Part shown: one piece after another, positions 1 to 10,300 of the stretch
Layout: the number at the start of each line of letters is the position of its first letter
How positions within the stretch are numbered: position 1 is the stretch's first letter
Origin: Sphingobacteriia bacterium
GTDB taxonomy: Bacteria; Bacteroidota; Bacteroidia; J057; RFSG01
Direction of reading: 5' to 3'
Assembly: GCA_009924095.1 (NCBI GenBank)
Contig: RFSG01000021.1
Coordinates: forward strand, 1 to 32,953
Length of the DNA: 32,953 nucleotides
Program-made: the position numbers and the translations under genes
Notes under the pieces: generated by a model
What the model was told of the DNA's origin: nothing
Database searches by the model: none
What the model saw: only the letters and a program-made list of their open reading frames with translations

Positions 1-3000
1 GTTAACAGTAACCTGAGGATTTCTGGTAGTTGGAGAACATCCGGTACTGGAAATGATCAGGGTATATACTCCGGCATTTGCCTGAGAAGCATTATTGATA
101 GTGGGTTGTGACAGGTTAGACGTAAATCCATTAGGTCCTGTCCAACTATAAGTATAACCAGTAGGTTGGGACACAGAAAACTGAATAATAGAATTTTCGC
201 AAACAATCTGGTTAGGAGCAAGGACACCTGTAGTTGTTCTTCCTATGGTTACTGTCAAAGTAGTACTTACAATACCACAACCAGGCTTGTTGGCTGTGAA
301 GGTATACTGTCCAGACATTGCAGGGGTAGCATTGCTTCTAGATCCTAAACGTAAGGTTGAACTCCATCCATCTGGACCATACCAGGCAAAACTTGTAGAT
401 CCGGTTACATTATTTCCAGCAAAATTTATCAGAGCACCCTGGCATGCAGTTGTTGGAGTAGCAGTAGCCCCTATTCCACTTTGATTTACTACTAAATTAT
501 GCGTGCGAATCACAGCATTGTTACAACCACTTACGCCTACGGTTAAGGTATATTCGCCTGCGTGAGCAAGCGTTACTGGATTAATCACAGGTTGAGCCAG
601 ATTTGAAGTAAACCCATTAGGACCTGCCCAGAAATAAGTAAATCCTGTAGAAGGCGTAGCAGATAAATTTAAACTACCTCCATCACAAACAGGAGAACTT
701 GTACTAATCTGTACTCCATTCGGATTGGAACCAACTGTAACGTTAACCGTAGCAGTTAACAGACCACATCCGGGAACTGTCGCAGAAACAGTATAGGTAC
801 CGGTAACACTGGATTGAGCATTAAGAATAGATGGATTTCGCAAACTGGAAGTGAAGCCATTGGGTCCAGCCCATGAATAAGTAGCATTCAACAAAGCAGT
901 TGCACTGAATTGTAAAGTGGTACCTACACAAACTGGGGTATTGGCGGTTGCAGAAATAGAACTTCCAGCCAAAGCAACAGGGCTGGTAGTAAGCACCCGT
1001 GGCGTACATCCTGTACTGGAAACCGTTAAGGTATATTCTCCAGTATTCAGCGTCGAGGCATTGGAGATTACTGGATTTGCCAGCGCACTGGTAAATCCAT
1101 TAGGTCCTGCCCAGCTATAGGTAAACCCGGTGGGTGGATTCGCAGATAAGTTCAATGCGGAATTTGTACAAACCGGAGAATTTGTAGCTACGGTGACATT
1201 TTGCATACTAGTTCCCACAACTACGTTTACCATTGCGGTTGTAGAGCTACATCCGGGAATATTAGCAGTAACTGTATAAACACCTGCATTAATAGGTAAC
1301 ACACCACCAATCACAGGATTACGGGTACCAGAGGTAAACCCGTTAGGTCCAGCCCAACTGTAAGTAGCACCATCTACAAAAGATGAATTCAATAATAAAT
1401 TAGTACCCTGACAAATAGGACCATTGTATCCGGCAGAGATTGTACTGGAACCACTAATCGCTACACGTGGGGTTACGATTACAACAGGTGTACAACCTGT
1501 GCTGGAAACCGTTAAGGTATATTCTCCATTGTTCATGGTGCTTGCAGAAGCGGATACCGTAGCATTTGCCATGTTGCTGGAAAATCCATTTGGACCCGCC
1601 CAGCTATACGTAAATCCTGTAGAAGGATTTGCAGATACCATAAGTGTACCTCCTAAACATACAGGGGCATTGGTTCCTGCCTGAACACCTGCAGGTGAAG
1701 CACCAACTGTTACTGAAACCGTAGAGGATGCCATTCCACAACCTGGAATTATTGCCCCTACTGAATAAATTCCACTGGCTGTGGTTTGTGCAAACTGAAT
1801 AACAGGTGTCCGTAACGATGAGGTAAACCCATTCGGACCACTCCAGTAATAGGTTGCACCGGTTACTAAACTTGCGCCTAATTGAAGATTTGTTCCTTCA
1901 CAAATTGGTGTTGTGGCAGTAGCACCAATGGTACTGGTTGAACTTACCGCAACAGTTAAAGGATTTCCAACATTAGAACAACCGGGGATTGAAACTTCAA
2001 CGCTATACAATCCAGCATCAGCATTGGTAACTGAAGAAACCACTGGGTATTGAGAAGATGAAGTAAATCCATTGGGTCCTGTCCAAGCATACGTAGCATT
2101 TTGTGCAGCAGTATTAGCACTTAGGGTTAAGTTACTACCTGCACATAATGGAGAATTACTTCCGAAAGTTGAAGTGTTGGAATTAACAGCAACAGTCAAG
2201 GTTGAAATTCCTGGAGCACATCCTGGAACGTTTGCAGTTAAGGAGTAAACCCCACCATTTACAGTTTGAGCATTCGTAATTGTTGGTGTCTGTAAGGAAG
2301 AACTGTATCCATTAGGACCTGCCCAAGAATAGGTAACTCCTGGAATGGTTTGTGCAGATAAATTCAAATTCGTTCCGGTACAAATTGGACTGTTAGAAGC
2401 TCCTTGAATTACACTAGTATTCAATACAGAAACAGTAACAATACGATATTGCGTTTGACAACCTGGGCTAGTTACGGTTACAGAATAAACCCCTTGACTT
2501 TGAGAAGTAACAGGGCTTACACTGGTTTGGGCAACATTTGCAGTAAAGTTGTTCGGCCCTACCCAGCTATAGGTTGCACCTTGAATACCGGCAGGAACGG
2601 ATAATTGAATGCTTCCACCGGTACAAGTTGTGTTGGTTCCTGAAGCTTGAATATTATAAGTATATCCACCAACGGTTACATAGGTTGAATCCATATGACT
2701 AGATTGGCCTGGCTGACTTAAAGTCATATAATACCATCCCTGAGCAGCTAAAGTTACATTAAACAAAGAAGGAGTTTGTCCGGAAAAGGTGAATCCATTG
2801 GGACCTGTCCAAGAGTAACTTGCATTTTGTACCAGCGAATTTGGACCTGTCATATACAGGTTACCTCCTTCACAAACAGGGCTATTAGTAATGATTTGAC
2901 CAAATGGAGGAGGATTGATAGTTGCTGATACAGTTGCTGCAGGACTAGGGCATCCTGAAGATAAAGCAACCACGGTATATACCCCATTATGCATGGCTGG

Positions 3001-3400
3001 TGAAGCATTGGGTATAGAAGTATTACGGGTATTTGCGGTAAATCCATTAGGGCCGGTCCAACGATAACCTGTAGCACCATTCACAGTACTGGCGGATAAA
3101 TTAAGGGTAGCCCCATAATTCACAGGACTATTAGAAGATGCCGATGGAGCATTTGGGCTTGGGCCTGTGGAAACATTAACTAAAGTAGCGGCACAGCCCA
3201 TTGAATTATTGTTGACCATAATGGTTAGATTATAGTATCCTGCCATTTGAGTGGTAACATTGGTTATTAATGGATTTCTCTGATTGGAGGTAAATCCATT
3301 GGGGCCGGTCCATGAATAGGTGCCACCAGAAATAGAATCTGCCGAAAGCTGCAGATTTCCTGCACCACAAATCGGGGAATTACTATACACGCCGAAGGGT
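1..3400 (-). repeat. Tandem Ig-like domain repeats, 14 visible copies, about 240 bp each
   Basis: The copies centre on the W-x-GPNGF motif near plus positions 3310, 3050, 2800, 2560, 2320, 2080, 1845, 1600, 1355, 1115, 870, 630, 375 and 150. From about 1850 to the left edge they alternate between two subtypes. Subtype A has GATYxW, IPGC or VPGC, and VxVxVG. Subtype B has STGFTYxW, GEYTLTV and SSTGC. The true repeating unit there is therefore about 485 bp. The copies are diverged at DNA level but clear at protein level. The array continues beyond position 1. Confidence 0.9.
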
Positions 3401-4590
3401 CGTTGGGGTTGGGTTATATTTATTGTATCCGTTACCGCACAACCTAAAGCATCGGTTATCGTTACGGCATAAGAACCGGCAGCTAAGCCTGTGGCGGTTT
3501 GGGCTGTTTGTACTGGATTGGTGCCCCAACTATAGGTAAAAGGCAAACCCGAACCAAAGGGTACACCATTTACTAACCCTCCGATTGCGGAACCATTATT
3601 ACTTCCATAACAGGTAACATTTGTTGCGGTGGCGGTAATTGAAGTTCTATTGGTATTATTGGTAACCGTACGAGTTAAAGTAACCGCACATTGGGATCCA
3701 TTAAAAGGAATCAACAAAGCAGTATGAGAAGGAGTTTGAGTTGGACTCAATACATAAATAGATTGAGTAGTTTGATTTCCGGGTGACCAAGAATAGGATT
3801 GAAAACCATCTGGAGCAAACAAAGAAATATAAGGATCGTTCGGGCAGTTACGCACAGCAATGGTAAAGATATCACAACGATTATCTACATAAGCATATCC
3901 AAAGTGACCTCCAAAACCACAATCAGCTGTACTGTATTCAATGGTAATGGTTTGACCAATATATGCAGTTAAATCAATCGCAAATGTGCTCCAATCGCGG
4001 TAAAGCACGCTGCTACCATAATAATAATAATAATAATTGTTATTGTTATTGTTATTGTTATTAGTATAGGTTTGAAATGGAATGTTTTGGCCTGAGATAT
4101 ATGTGTAAGACCCACAGGATAAAGCATTTCCTTGACCATCCCGAATATTTACTTGAAAACGAGGTTGTTCTTGCACTGGATGACCTGGGTCTTGTAAAAC
4201 CGCAGCGAAGGAATAAATCAAAGCGGAGTTATTTGGACCTACGGTCATAGTAGTAGTTAATCGTTCTGCTTCAGAACCAGTATTAGAGTTACCCAGTTTT
4301 GCAGAATAACTACCAAACCCTGGAAGAGGGCATTTCTGAGGGATAAATGGAACATTGTTGTCAAATCCAGAAGAGGTTATGTCATGGCGACCTGGTACTA
4401 TACCAGCAGTCATGCTGGTATAAGAGCCATTACTAAAATAGCCAGTGTAGCCTGTCCAGCCACTAAAGCTGTTTTGTTCAAACCCTATGTTGGCAGGACA
4501 TTGCCCAACATTAGGGGTAGCCGAGCTAAGCAATGGCACAAAGAGAACCATCAGCAAAGCCAAAAACGAAAATAGTTTTGTGTACTTCAT
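1..4590 (-). CDS. Giant secreted Ig-like/SprB repeat surface protein, N-terminal 1530 residues (3' end off window)
   Basis: The frame was translated codon by codon from ATG at 4588-4590 to the left edge with no stop, so this is a 5'-complete, 3'-partial gene. Residues 1-24 form a signal peptide (MKYTK, a hydrophobic core, then SSA before TP). Residues about 30-240 form an N-terminal domain of the kind seen in large Cytophaga-type proteins, with FSGWTGYTG, a P-G-R-H-D turn, LQDPGH, EQPRF, a DC-x-GGHFGYAY motif and VDNRC. It contains a nine-Asn/six-Tyr run at residues 177-191. Residues about 250-313 look PKD-like. Residues about 317-396 match a SprB repeat (VTCYG, PFTYSW, AGSYAVTITDALGC, ITQP). 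From about 400 onward come 14 Ig-like repeats of about 80 residues, each with SPxC, YxWxGPNGF and xPGC, so a disulfide per domain is likely. The sorting domain expected for T9SS export would lie off the window. A role as adhesin or matrix protein is inferred from architecture only. Confidence 0.9.
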   Translation of the reverse strand, partial: MKYTKLFSFLALLMVLFVPLLSSATPNVGQCPANIGFEQNSFSGWTGYTGYFSNGSYTSMTAGIVPGRHDITSSGFDNNVPFIPQKCPLPGFGSYSAKLGNSNTGSEAERLTTTMTVGPNNSALIYSFAAVLQDPGHPVQEQPRFQVNIRDGQGNALSCGSYTYISGQNIPFQTYTNNNNNNNNNYYYYYYGSSVLYRDWSTFAIDLTAYIGQTITIEYSTADCGFGGHFGYAYVDNRCDIFTIAVRNCPNDPYISLFAPDGFQSYSWSPGNQTTQSIYVLSPTQTPSHTALLIPFNGSQCAVTLTRTVTNNTNRTSITATATNVTCYGSNNGSAIGGLVNGVPFGSGLPFTYSWGTNPVQTAQTATGLAAGSYAVTITDALGCAVTDTINITQPQRPFGVYSNSPICGAGNLQLSADSISGGTYSWTGPNGFTSNQRNPLITNVTTQMAGYYNLTIMVNNNSMGCAATLVNVSTGPSPNAPSASSNSPVNYGATLNLSASTVNGATGYRWTGPNGFTANTRNTSIPNASPAMHNGVYTVVALSSGCPSPAATVSATINPPPFGQIITNSPVCEGGNLYMTGPNSLVQNASYSWTGPNGFTFSGQTPSLFNVTLAAQGWYYMTLSQPGQSSHMDSTYVTVGGYTYNIQASGTNTTCTGGSIQLSVPAGIQGATYSWVGPNNFTANVAQTSVSPVTSQSQGVYSVTVTSPGCQTQYRIVTVSVLNTSVIQGASNSPICTGTNLNLSAQTIPGVTYSWAGPNGYSSSLQTPTITNAQTVNGGVYSLTANVPGCAPGISTLTVAVNSNTSTFGSNSPLCAGSNLTLSANTAAQNATYAWTGPNGFTSSSQYPVVSSVTNADAGLYSVEVSIPGCSNVGNPLTVAVSSTSTIGATATTPICEGTNLQLGASLVTGATYYWSGPNGFTSSLRTPVIQFAQTTASGIYSVGAIIPGCGMASSTVSVTVGASPAGVQAGTNAPVCLGGTLMVSANPSTGFTYSWAGPNGFSSNMANATVSASASTMNNGEYTLTVSSTGCTPVVIVTPRVAISGSSTISAGYNGPICQGTNLLLNSSFVDGATYSWAGPNGFTSGTRNPVIGGVLPINAGVYTVTANIPGCSSTTAMVNVVVGTSMQNVTVATNSPVCTNSALNLSANPPTGFTYSWAGPNGFTSALANPVISNASTLNTGEYTLTVSSTGCTPRVLTTSPVALAGSSISATANTPVCVGTTLQFSATALLNATYSWAGPNGFTSSLRNPSILNAQSSVTGTYTVSATVPGCGLLTATVNVTVGSNPNGVQISTSSPVCDGGSLNLSATPSTGFTYFWAGPNGFTSNLAQPVINPVTLAHAGEYTLTVGVSGCNNAVIRTHNLVVNQSGIGATATPTTACQGALINFAGNNVTGSTSFAWYGPDGWSSTLRLGSRSNATPAMSGQYTFTANKPGCGIVSTTLTVTIGRTTTGVLAPNQIVCENSIIQFSVSQPTGYTYSWTGPNGFTSNLSQPTINNASQANAGVYTLIISSTGCSPTTRNPQVTVN
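4018..4062 (-). repeat. Triplet microsatellite encoding Asn9-Tyr6
   Basis: On the plus strand ata is repeated six times and is followed by alternating att/gtt triplets (nine). Read on the minus strand this gives nine Asn (AAT/AAC) then six Tyr (TAT), residues 177-191 of the giant protein. The unit is three bases, so slippage would change the length of the run but not the frame. It falls inside the N-terminal domain between a strand-like segment (ISGQNIPFQTYT) and GSSVLYRDWS, probably in a surface loop. Confidence 0.9.
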
Positions 4591-4791
4591 GTGTTAGTTG
4601 AAATTAAATTAAATGTAAAAAACCGTTGTAAATGTAATACCTCAAATTTGATATTTCAACACGTCGTTCACCCCAATTTTAACCAAAGTGAAAATCCATA
4701 TTCACACCTATTTACTTTAATAAATATTTGTTAACCTTCTGTTTACATCCCTTACCTTATCATTAACTTCACTTAACAATACACCCCGATT
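4591..4791. promoter_or_regulatory. Divergent intergenic region with weak promoter candidates
   Basis: These 201 AT-rich bases separate the start codons of the giant gene (minus) and the membrane protein gene (plus), so both promoters should lie here. For the plus gene, TTTG at 4727-4730 and TAccTTat at 4753-4760 loosely resemble the Bacteroidota -33/-7 elements with a 22-base gap. On the minus strand TAcaTTTA occurs near 4607-4614, without a well-placed TTTG upstream. Neither is a full match. No small gene or hairpin was seen. Confidence 0.3.
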
Positions 4792-6552
4792 TTGAAGAAA
4801 AAAACTTCCGTTTTCGAACTATTTTTATTTCCTAATCGAATATTAATTTTTTCATTGGGGATAACTTTTTTCCTGTCCTATTTTTTAACCTTTCAAAATC
4901 ATAGCCCTTTTGAACTTTTATTAGAGGCAGAATCCCCCCCTAAAATTATTGCCTCCGATGGGCTCGGTTATTTTGCTCCCCTTCCGGCGCTTTTATTTGA
5001 ACATAGTTTAAATTATGTCCATCTAACGGATTCTTATTGGACTGCCCCTTGGAACCAAGCTTGGCGAACACTGATTGGAGAAAGAGAACTAAACAAGTAT
5101 AGTTGGGGACCCGCCTTATTATGGTCTCCCTTTTTTATAATAGGGATTGGGATCTCTTGGATTTTGAATATGCCTTTGGTCGGAAATAGTCCTGTATTCG
5201 ATTGGATGATTCAATGGGCGGGTTTGTTTTACTTATTCATCGGACTATATTTTTCCTTTCAACTTACCTATGGGAGTAAACTCATTCGTTGGGTTTTTTG
5301 GGCAGGGGCAATACTGGCAACGCCTTTATTTTATTACAGCGTTTTTGAACCTAGTATGTCACATGTACTCGGGTTTGCTATGTCCTCTATTTGGTTGTAT
5401 TACTTGAATAAAAAAGATAACACAACCACTCCCTCCTTGTTTTTATGGTTTTCTTGGGGGCTATTGTTATCCATACGATTAAGCCACCTTTTATGGCTAC
5501 CCTTATTTTGGATTCTTCCCAATAAGCATAACACATTCCTTGAAAAATTTTTACAGACTTTGAAAGCCTCAAGTATAGGTATTCTGGTGTATGACATTCA
5601 AGTATTAAAAGGATATGCTGAGTGTGGGATGTGGGCATGGAAGCCTTATCCAGACGAAGGGTTTTATGGGTTTGATCCACAAGTAACGGAGTTTCTGTTT
5701 GGCATTCGAAAAGGGATGTTTGTGTATTCCCCTTGGGTTCTTCCCCTATTTATATCGTTGTATTTATGGAGTTATAAAGAATGGAAACCTCGTTTGATTT
5801 GGATAGGGTCACTTTCGCTAATAGTATATGTTTATGCGGCCTGGTGGAATCCTGGATATGGAGATGGGTTTGGACAAAGAATTTTATGCGATGTATTGCC
5901 CGTCTGGATTTGGGGAGGAAGTAGTGCTTTTCAAGCGTATTCTTGGAAAGGAAAAACACCTTTGTTTGTTGGGTTTACAGCAATATGTGCAACCCTATCC
6001 CTCTTTCAAGTCTGGCAATATCGGGTAGGAATTATACCTCATTCGGGTAATACTAGTGATTCATACCTTGCCACCTTTTTAAAAACAGATTTTGTTCGTT
6101 CTGGCTGTATGCTTGGGGCAGGCGAATATCCTTATTATATACCCGAAGGTGCCTGGAAATGGAATGGTCCCAAGGATTGTACCCGAAATGAATTATCCTT
6201 ACCTGTAGAACCTATTGAAATCTTGCCTGAGGATTTATATGCTCAAACCTCCGTTTTAGATATTCGAAAATATAAATCCAAATCTCTCTACGTAAAATTC
6301 AAATATAAATTTATTTCAGAATCTTTAGGAAACTCAAAAGATATTTTTAGGGTAGTCGAAATTTTGGACACTTCCGGAAAAAAGTTACAATATATGGCAA
6401 TGCGCCTAAGCCCCGTATGTAGCCCTGAATACGGGCATCCGTATATACATGAACATTCCTGGAATTATTTTAGACTACCCGAAAACGCGCAATTTTTAAA
6501 AACCTATTATTGGAATCCTAATCAACAAAATATTAAAATTCAAAAAGAATAA
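4792..6552 (+). CDS. Polytopic membrane protein, GT-C glycosyltransferase-like
   Basis: A 586-residue protein with about ten hydrophobic segments over the first 420 residues and a soluble C-terminal part of about 165 residues. Seen motifs: SDGLGYFAPLPALL (55-68) in the first large loop after TM1, NKYSWGPALLWSPFF (101-115), DEGFYGFDPQVTEFLFGIRK followed by a TM, and GDGFGQRILCD. This order (acidic SDGxGY loop, KY-x-GPALL, EGF-x-F-x-P, FGQR) matches a Bacteroidota family of multi-TM proteins usually considered GT-C-like glycosyltransferases that use polyprenyl-linked sugars. The specific reaction is unknown. The start is TTG at 4792, giving MKKKTSVFE; no ATG lies between the upstream stop and TM1. 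It stands alone, divergent from the giant gene and convergent with the UPF0316 gene. Substrate and pathway cannot be inferred from its neighbours. Confidence 0.8.
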   Translation: MKKKTSVFELFLFPNRILIFSLGITFFLSYFLTFQNHSPFELLLEAESPPKIIASDGLGYFAPLPALLFEHSLNYVHLTDSYWTAPWNQAWRTLIGERELNKYSWGPALLWSPFFIIGIGISWILNMPLVGNSPVFDWMIQWAGLFYLFIGLYFSFQLTYGSKLIRWVFWAGAILATPLFYYSVFEPSMSHVLGFAMSSIWLYYLNKKDNTTTPSLFLWFSWGLLLSIRLSHLLWLPLFWILPNKHNTFLEKFLQTLKASSIGILVYDIQVLKGYAECGMWAWKPYPDEGFYGFDPQVTEFLFGIRKGMFVYSPWVLPLFISLYLWSYKEWKPRLIWIGSLSLIVYVYAAWWNPGYGDGFGQRILCDVLPVWIWGGSSAFQAYSWKGKTPLFVGFTAICATLSLFQVWQYRVGIIPHSGNTSDSYLATFLKTDFVRSGCMLGAGEYPYYIPEGAWKWNGPKDCTRNELSLPVEPIEILPEDLYAQTSVLDIRKYKSKSLYVKFKYKFISESLGNSKDIFRVVEILDTSGKKLQYMAMRLSPVCSPEYGHPYIHEHSWNYFRLPENAQFLKTYYWNPNQQNIKIQKE

Positions 6553-6604
6553 AACATTAAATTACCCGATGAATAGTAACCCAATTTATATTATACAACA
6601 ACTA

Positions 6605-7207
6605 TTATTTAGCCTTTCGGATGGGAAATAAGCGTGAAAACAAATCCGTTTGTTTTCCGATTTGCCCTGGAGAAAAAACTGTTTCACTGGCAGCTCGAAT
6701 ATCTTCCACTGTATAAAAAGCTTCGGGATCGGCTTTGCGAATTACTTCAATAGCTAAGGGTAAATCTTTCCTACGAATAATACTAAAAATCAGCTCAACT
6801 TGACCCATGCTTCCTTGTGCATCTACCCTAGTAATCCCAAATCCTTTTGCATTTAACAACCTTGCTAAATCTCCTTTACGATCAGCGGTAATTACGCGTA
6901 TCACCTGAAGGCCTAATGCCAATCGCTCTTCGATGAGAATCCCCATTAAATTACCGGAGGCAAATCCTCCTGCCCATGCAATATAACATACCACATTATT
7001 GAGGTTTTGCATTACCTGACCAATAGCTGCCAGCCATATCAACACCTCTACAAATCCTAAAATAGGGGCAATTTTTTTTCTGCCTTTGGAAACAAAAACA
7101 ATTCGTAAAGTACCTAAGGTAACATCTGTTAATCGGGCAAAAAATATCAGTAAGGGTAGGAGCACCCAATTACGAAACTCATCAGAAATTTCTGGCAATT
7201 CAAACAT
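6605..7207 (-). CDS. UPF0316 / DUF2179 family membrane protein
   Basis: A 200-residue protein with three N-terminal hydrophobic segments (LLPLLIFFARLTDVTLGTLR, the GFVEVLIWLAAIGQVMQNL region, and VCYIAWAGGFASGNLMGILIE) followed by a cytosolic domain from about residue 100. The motifs TDVTLGTLR, GRKKIAPILGFVEVLIW and GFASGNLMGILIEE are typical of the UPF0316 family (DUF5698 plus DUF2179). The C-terminal part has GFGITRVDAQGSMGQVELIFSI-type DUF2179 sequence, a ferredoxin-like fold found in several membrane proteins and possibly ligand-binding. The length fits the family. Function is not established. It is transcribed divergently from ileS with 97 bp between start codons, and no operon partner is visible. 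Confidence 0.9.
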   Translation of the reverse strand: MFELPEISDEFRNWVLLPLLIFFARLTDVTLGTLRIVFVSKGRKKIAPILGFVEVLIWLAAIGQVMQNLNNVVCYIAWAGGFASGNLMGILIEERLALGLQVIRVITADRKGDLARLLNAKGFGITRVDAQGSMGQVELIFSIIRRKDLPLAIEVIRKADPEAFYTVEDIRAASETVFSPGQIGKQTDLFSRLFPIRKAK

Positions 7208-7278
7208 CCTGAGTCAAAATTAAGGATTCAACTCAGAACCTACCTATGGTTTCCCATTATTACCCCGGGATTTATTGA

Positions 7279-7286
7279 TAATTTTG
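7279..7286 (+). promoter_or_regulatory. Candidate Bacteroidota -7 element (TAATTTTG) for ileS
   Basis: An exact match to TAnnTTTG, 19 bases before the TTG at 7305. No convincing TTTG -33 element lies 19-21 bases upstream; only TTAT and TTTC resemble it. If it is used, transcription starts around 7292, downstream of the alternative TTG at 7275. That would make 7305 the real ileS start codon. Confidence 0.4.
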
Positions 7287-7304
7287 CATTTTAGTTTTAA
7301 GGTT

Positions 7305-10300
7305 TTGAAAAAATATCCCGAGTATAAAGAAATCCGGTTAGCGGAATTTGAAAAAGAAATATTAGAATTCTGGAAAGCAGAGCATGTATTTCAGGAATCG
7401 GTTACCCAACGGGAAGGGGCTCCAGTATTTACCTTTTATGAAGGCCCCCCCTCGGCCAATGGTAAGCCTGGTATTCACCATGTAATGGCCAGAACGATTA
7501 AAGACCTATTCTGCCGATATCAAACCCTTAAAGGCAAACAAGTGCTCAGAAAAGCAGGTTGGGATACCCATGGATTACCCGTTGAACTTCAGGTAGAAAA
7601 ACTATTGGGGATTACCAAAGAGGATATTGGCAAAACGATCTCCATTGCTGAATACAATAAAGTATGTAAGGAGGAGGTAATGAAATTCACCTCTTTGTGG
7701 GATGACCTCACCCAAAGAATGGGTTATTGGGTAGATCTATCCGACCCTTATGTTACCTATACTCCTGAATATATTGAATCTCTATGGAATATCCTGAAAA
7801 GACTATTTAATAAAGACTTACTATATAAAGGATATACGATTCAACCCTATTCACCGGCAGCAGGTACTGGTTTATCTTCCCATGAATTAAATCTTCCGGG
7901 CACCTATCGTATGGTGAAGGATACGACGGTAGTTGCTCAGTTTAAACTTCTCGAAACGGAGAATGAATATTTTTTAGCTTGGACCACTACCCCCTGGACA
8001 CTTCCTTCCAATACTGCACTGGCAGTGGGGTTAAACATTACTTATGTTTGTGTAGAGACCTTTAATCCCTATACCTATTTACCTATAAAAGTAATTCTGG
8101 CGAAAGAAAGGATGAGTGCCTTTTTTCCAGAGAAAAAGGAAACGAAAGCCCTAACTGATTATCAACCTGGAGACAAAGAAATTCCTTTTAAAGTACTTTG
8201 GGAAAAATCCGGAAAAGATTTAGTAGGCCTGGAGTATGAACAATTGATGCCGTATGTAACGCCGGATAGCCCTGCTTTTCGGGTGATTCCAGGAGATTTT
8301 GTTACCACGGAAGAGGGAACGGGTATAGTGCATATTGCTCCTACGTTTGGAGCGGATGATATGCGAGTTGCCCGTCAACACAACATCCCGCCTTTACTGG
8401 TAAACGATGAGTATGGCCAACCTACACCGTTAGTAGATCGCACCGGAAAATTCGTAAAAGAAGTTACGGATTATGCAGGGCAATATGTAAAGAATTATGA
8501 TAATCAGGATGAGTCGAGCCCTGACTATAAATCTGTAGATGTAAAAATTGCCATTCAACTAAAAAATGAAAACAAAGCCTTCAAGGTGGAGAAGTATGAA
8601 CATACCTATCCGCATTGTTGGAGGACAGACAAGCCTATCTTATATTACCCCCTAAACTCTTGGTTTATACGCACTACTGCTTATAAATCGAGAATGGTGG
8701 AACTCAATAAAACCATTAACTGGAAACCCGATAGTACCGGTTCTGGTAGGTTTGGAAACTGGTTAGAGAATTTAGTGGATTGGAATCTATCCCGATCCAG
8801 ATATTGGGGAACTCCATTGCCTTTATGGGTAAGCGAGGATCGTTCTGAAATTAAGTGTATCGGCTCGATTGCCGAATTAAAAGCAGAAGTATTAAAGGCA
8901 GAAGTTGCGGGCATTATGCCTGTTGGTTTTTGGGAGGGATGGGAACCTCATTTAGATTTGCATAGGCCGGCGGTAGATGATATCCTTTTGGTAAGTGATT
9001 CCGGAAAACTTCTACGGAGAGAGCCTGATTTGGTGGATGTTTGGTTTGATTCAGGCGCTATGCCGTATGCCCAATGGCATTATCCATTTGAAGGACAAGA
9101 TAAATTTAAACATGCGTTTCCGGCGGATTTTATAGCTGAAGGAGTGGATCAAACCCGTGGATGGTTCTTCACCTTACATGCCCTAGCGGTAATGCTGGAA
9201 GACCAGGTTGCTTATAAAAATGTAATTGCAAATGGTTTGGTGTTAGACAAATTTGGAAACAAAATGTCGAAGCGGCTTGGCAATGGGGTAGATCCATTTG
9301 AAGTGATTGAAAAGTACGGGGCGGATTGTGTTCGTTGGTATATGATGGAGAATGCCCCACCCTGGGAGAATCTCAAGTTCAACCTAGATATTCTAGTTGA
9401 AACCCAGCGAAAATTGTTTGGAACCCTTTACAACACTTATGGATTCTTTGCATTGTATGCGAATTTAGATTCGTTTGTTGCCGATGAAGCTTCTGAAATC
9501 CCTGTTGAAGAAAGGCCTGAATTAGACCGTTGGATTCTATCTGCCTTACATTCCTTAATTCAGGAAACCGAAGATGCATTGGATCAATTTGATCCAACCC
9601 GCGCCAGCCGTGCGATTCAAGCATTTGTCATAGACCAATTATCCAACTGGTATGTACGATTAGCCAGAAAACGTTTCTGGCATGGAGAGTTAAATTCAGA
9701 TAAAAAAGCAGCATACCAAACCTTGTATACTTGTTTGGTTACCACTGCCAAATTAATGAGTCCGATTGCGCCGTTTTTTGCAGAATGGATTTATCGCAAC
9801 CTAAGTTTGTCGCAAGTAAAGGATAATCGTGTTGTTTCTGTTCATTTAACCCATTGGCCGGTATTTGAGGCCTCTTTACAAGAGAAAGAACTCGAAACTC
9901 GAATGCAGATTGCTCAGGAGGTTTGCTCTTTGGTTAGAGGATTGCGCAGGAAAGCCGATATTAAGATCAGACAACCTTTAAGTAGAATCTTAATTCCCGC
10001 AGACCAGGAAGAGAACATTCTTCGTATTAAAGCCGTTGAAGAATTGATTTTATCTGAAGTGAACATTAAAACCATTGAATTTATTGGGGATGACCAAGGA
10101 ATCTTAATTCGGAAAGCAAGACCTTATTTTAAAACCTTAGGGCCCAAAGCTGGACCTTTATTGAAAACTTTAGGGGCAAGAATCAGTGAAATGAATGCGG
10201 ATGAAATTCGGGAGATTGAAAAAAATGGAGTTTTTACTCTTTCTCTTCCTTCTGGAGATTTTCAATTGGATAAAGAAGATGTAGAAATATTAACAGAGGA

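Noticed and set aside
245..1684. Plus-strand open frames at 245-484, 917-1120 and 1424-1684 with similar peptides
   Set aside because: They are antisense shadows of the Ig-like repeats of the minus-strand giant gene. Their similarity to each other comes from the repeat itself, and the minus frame is open for 1530 codons.
4018..4062. Microsatellite as an on/off phase-variation switch
   Set aside because: The units are three bases long, so slippage keeps the frame; only loop length could vary.
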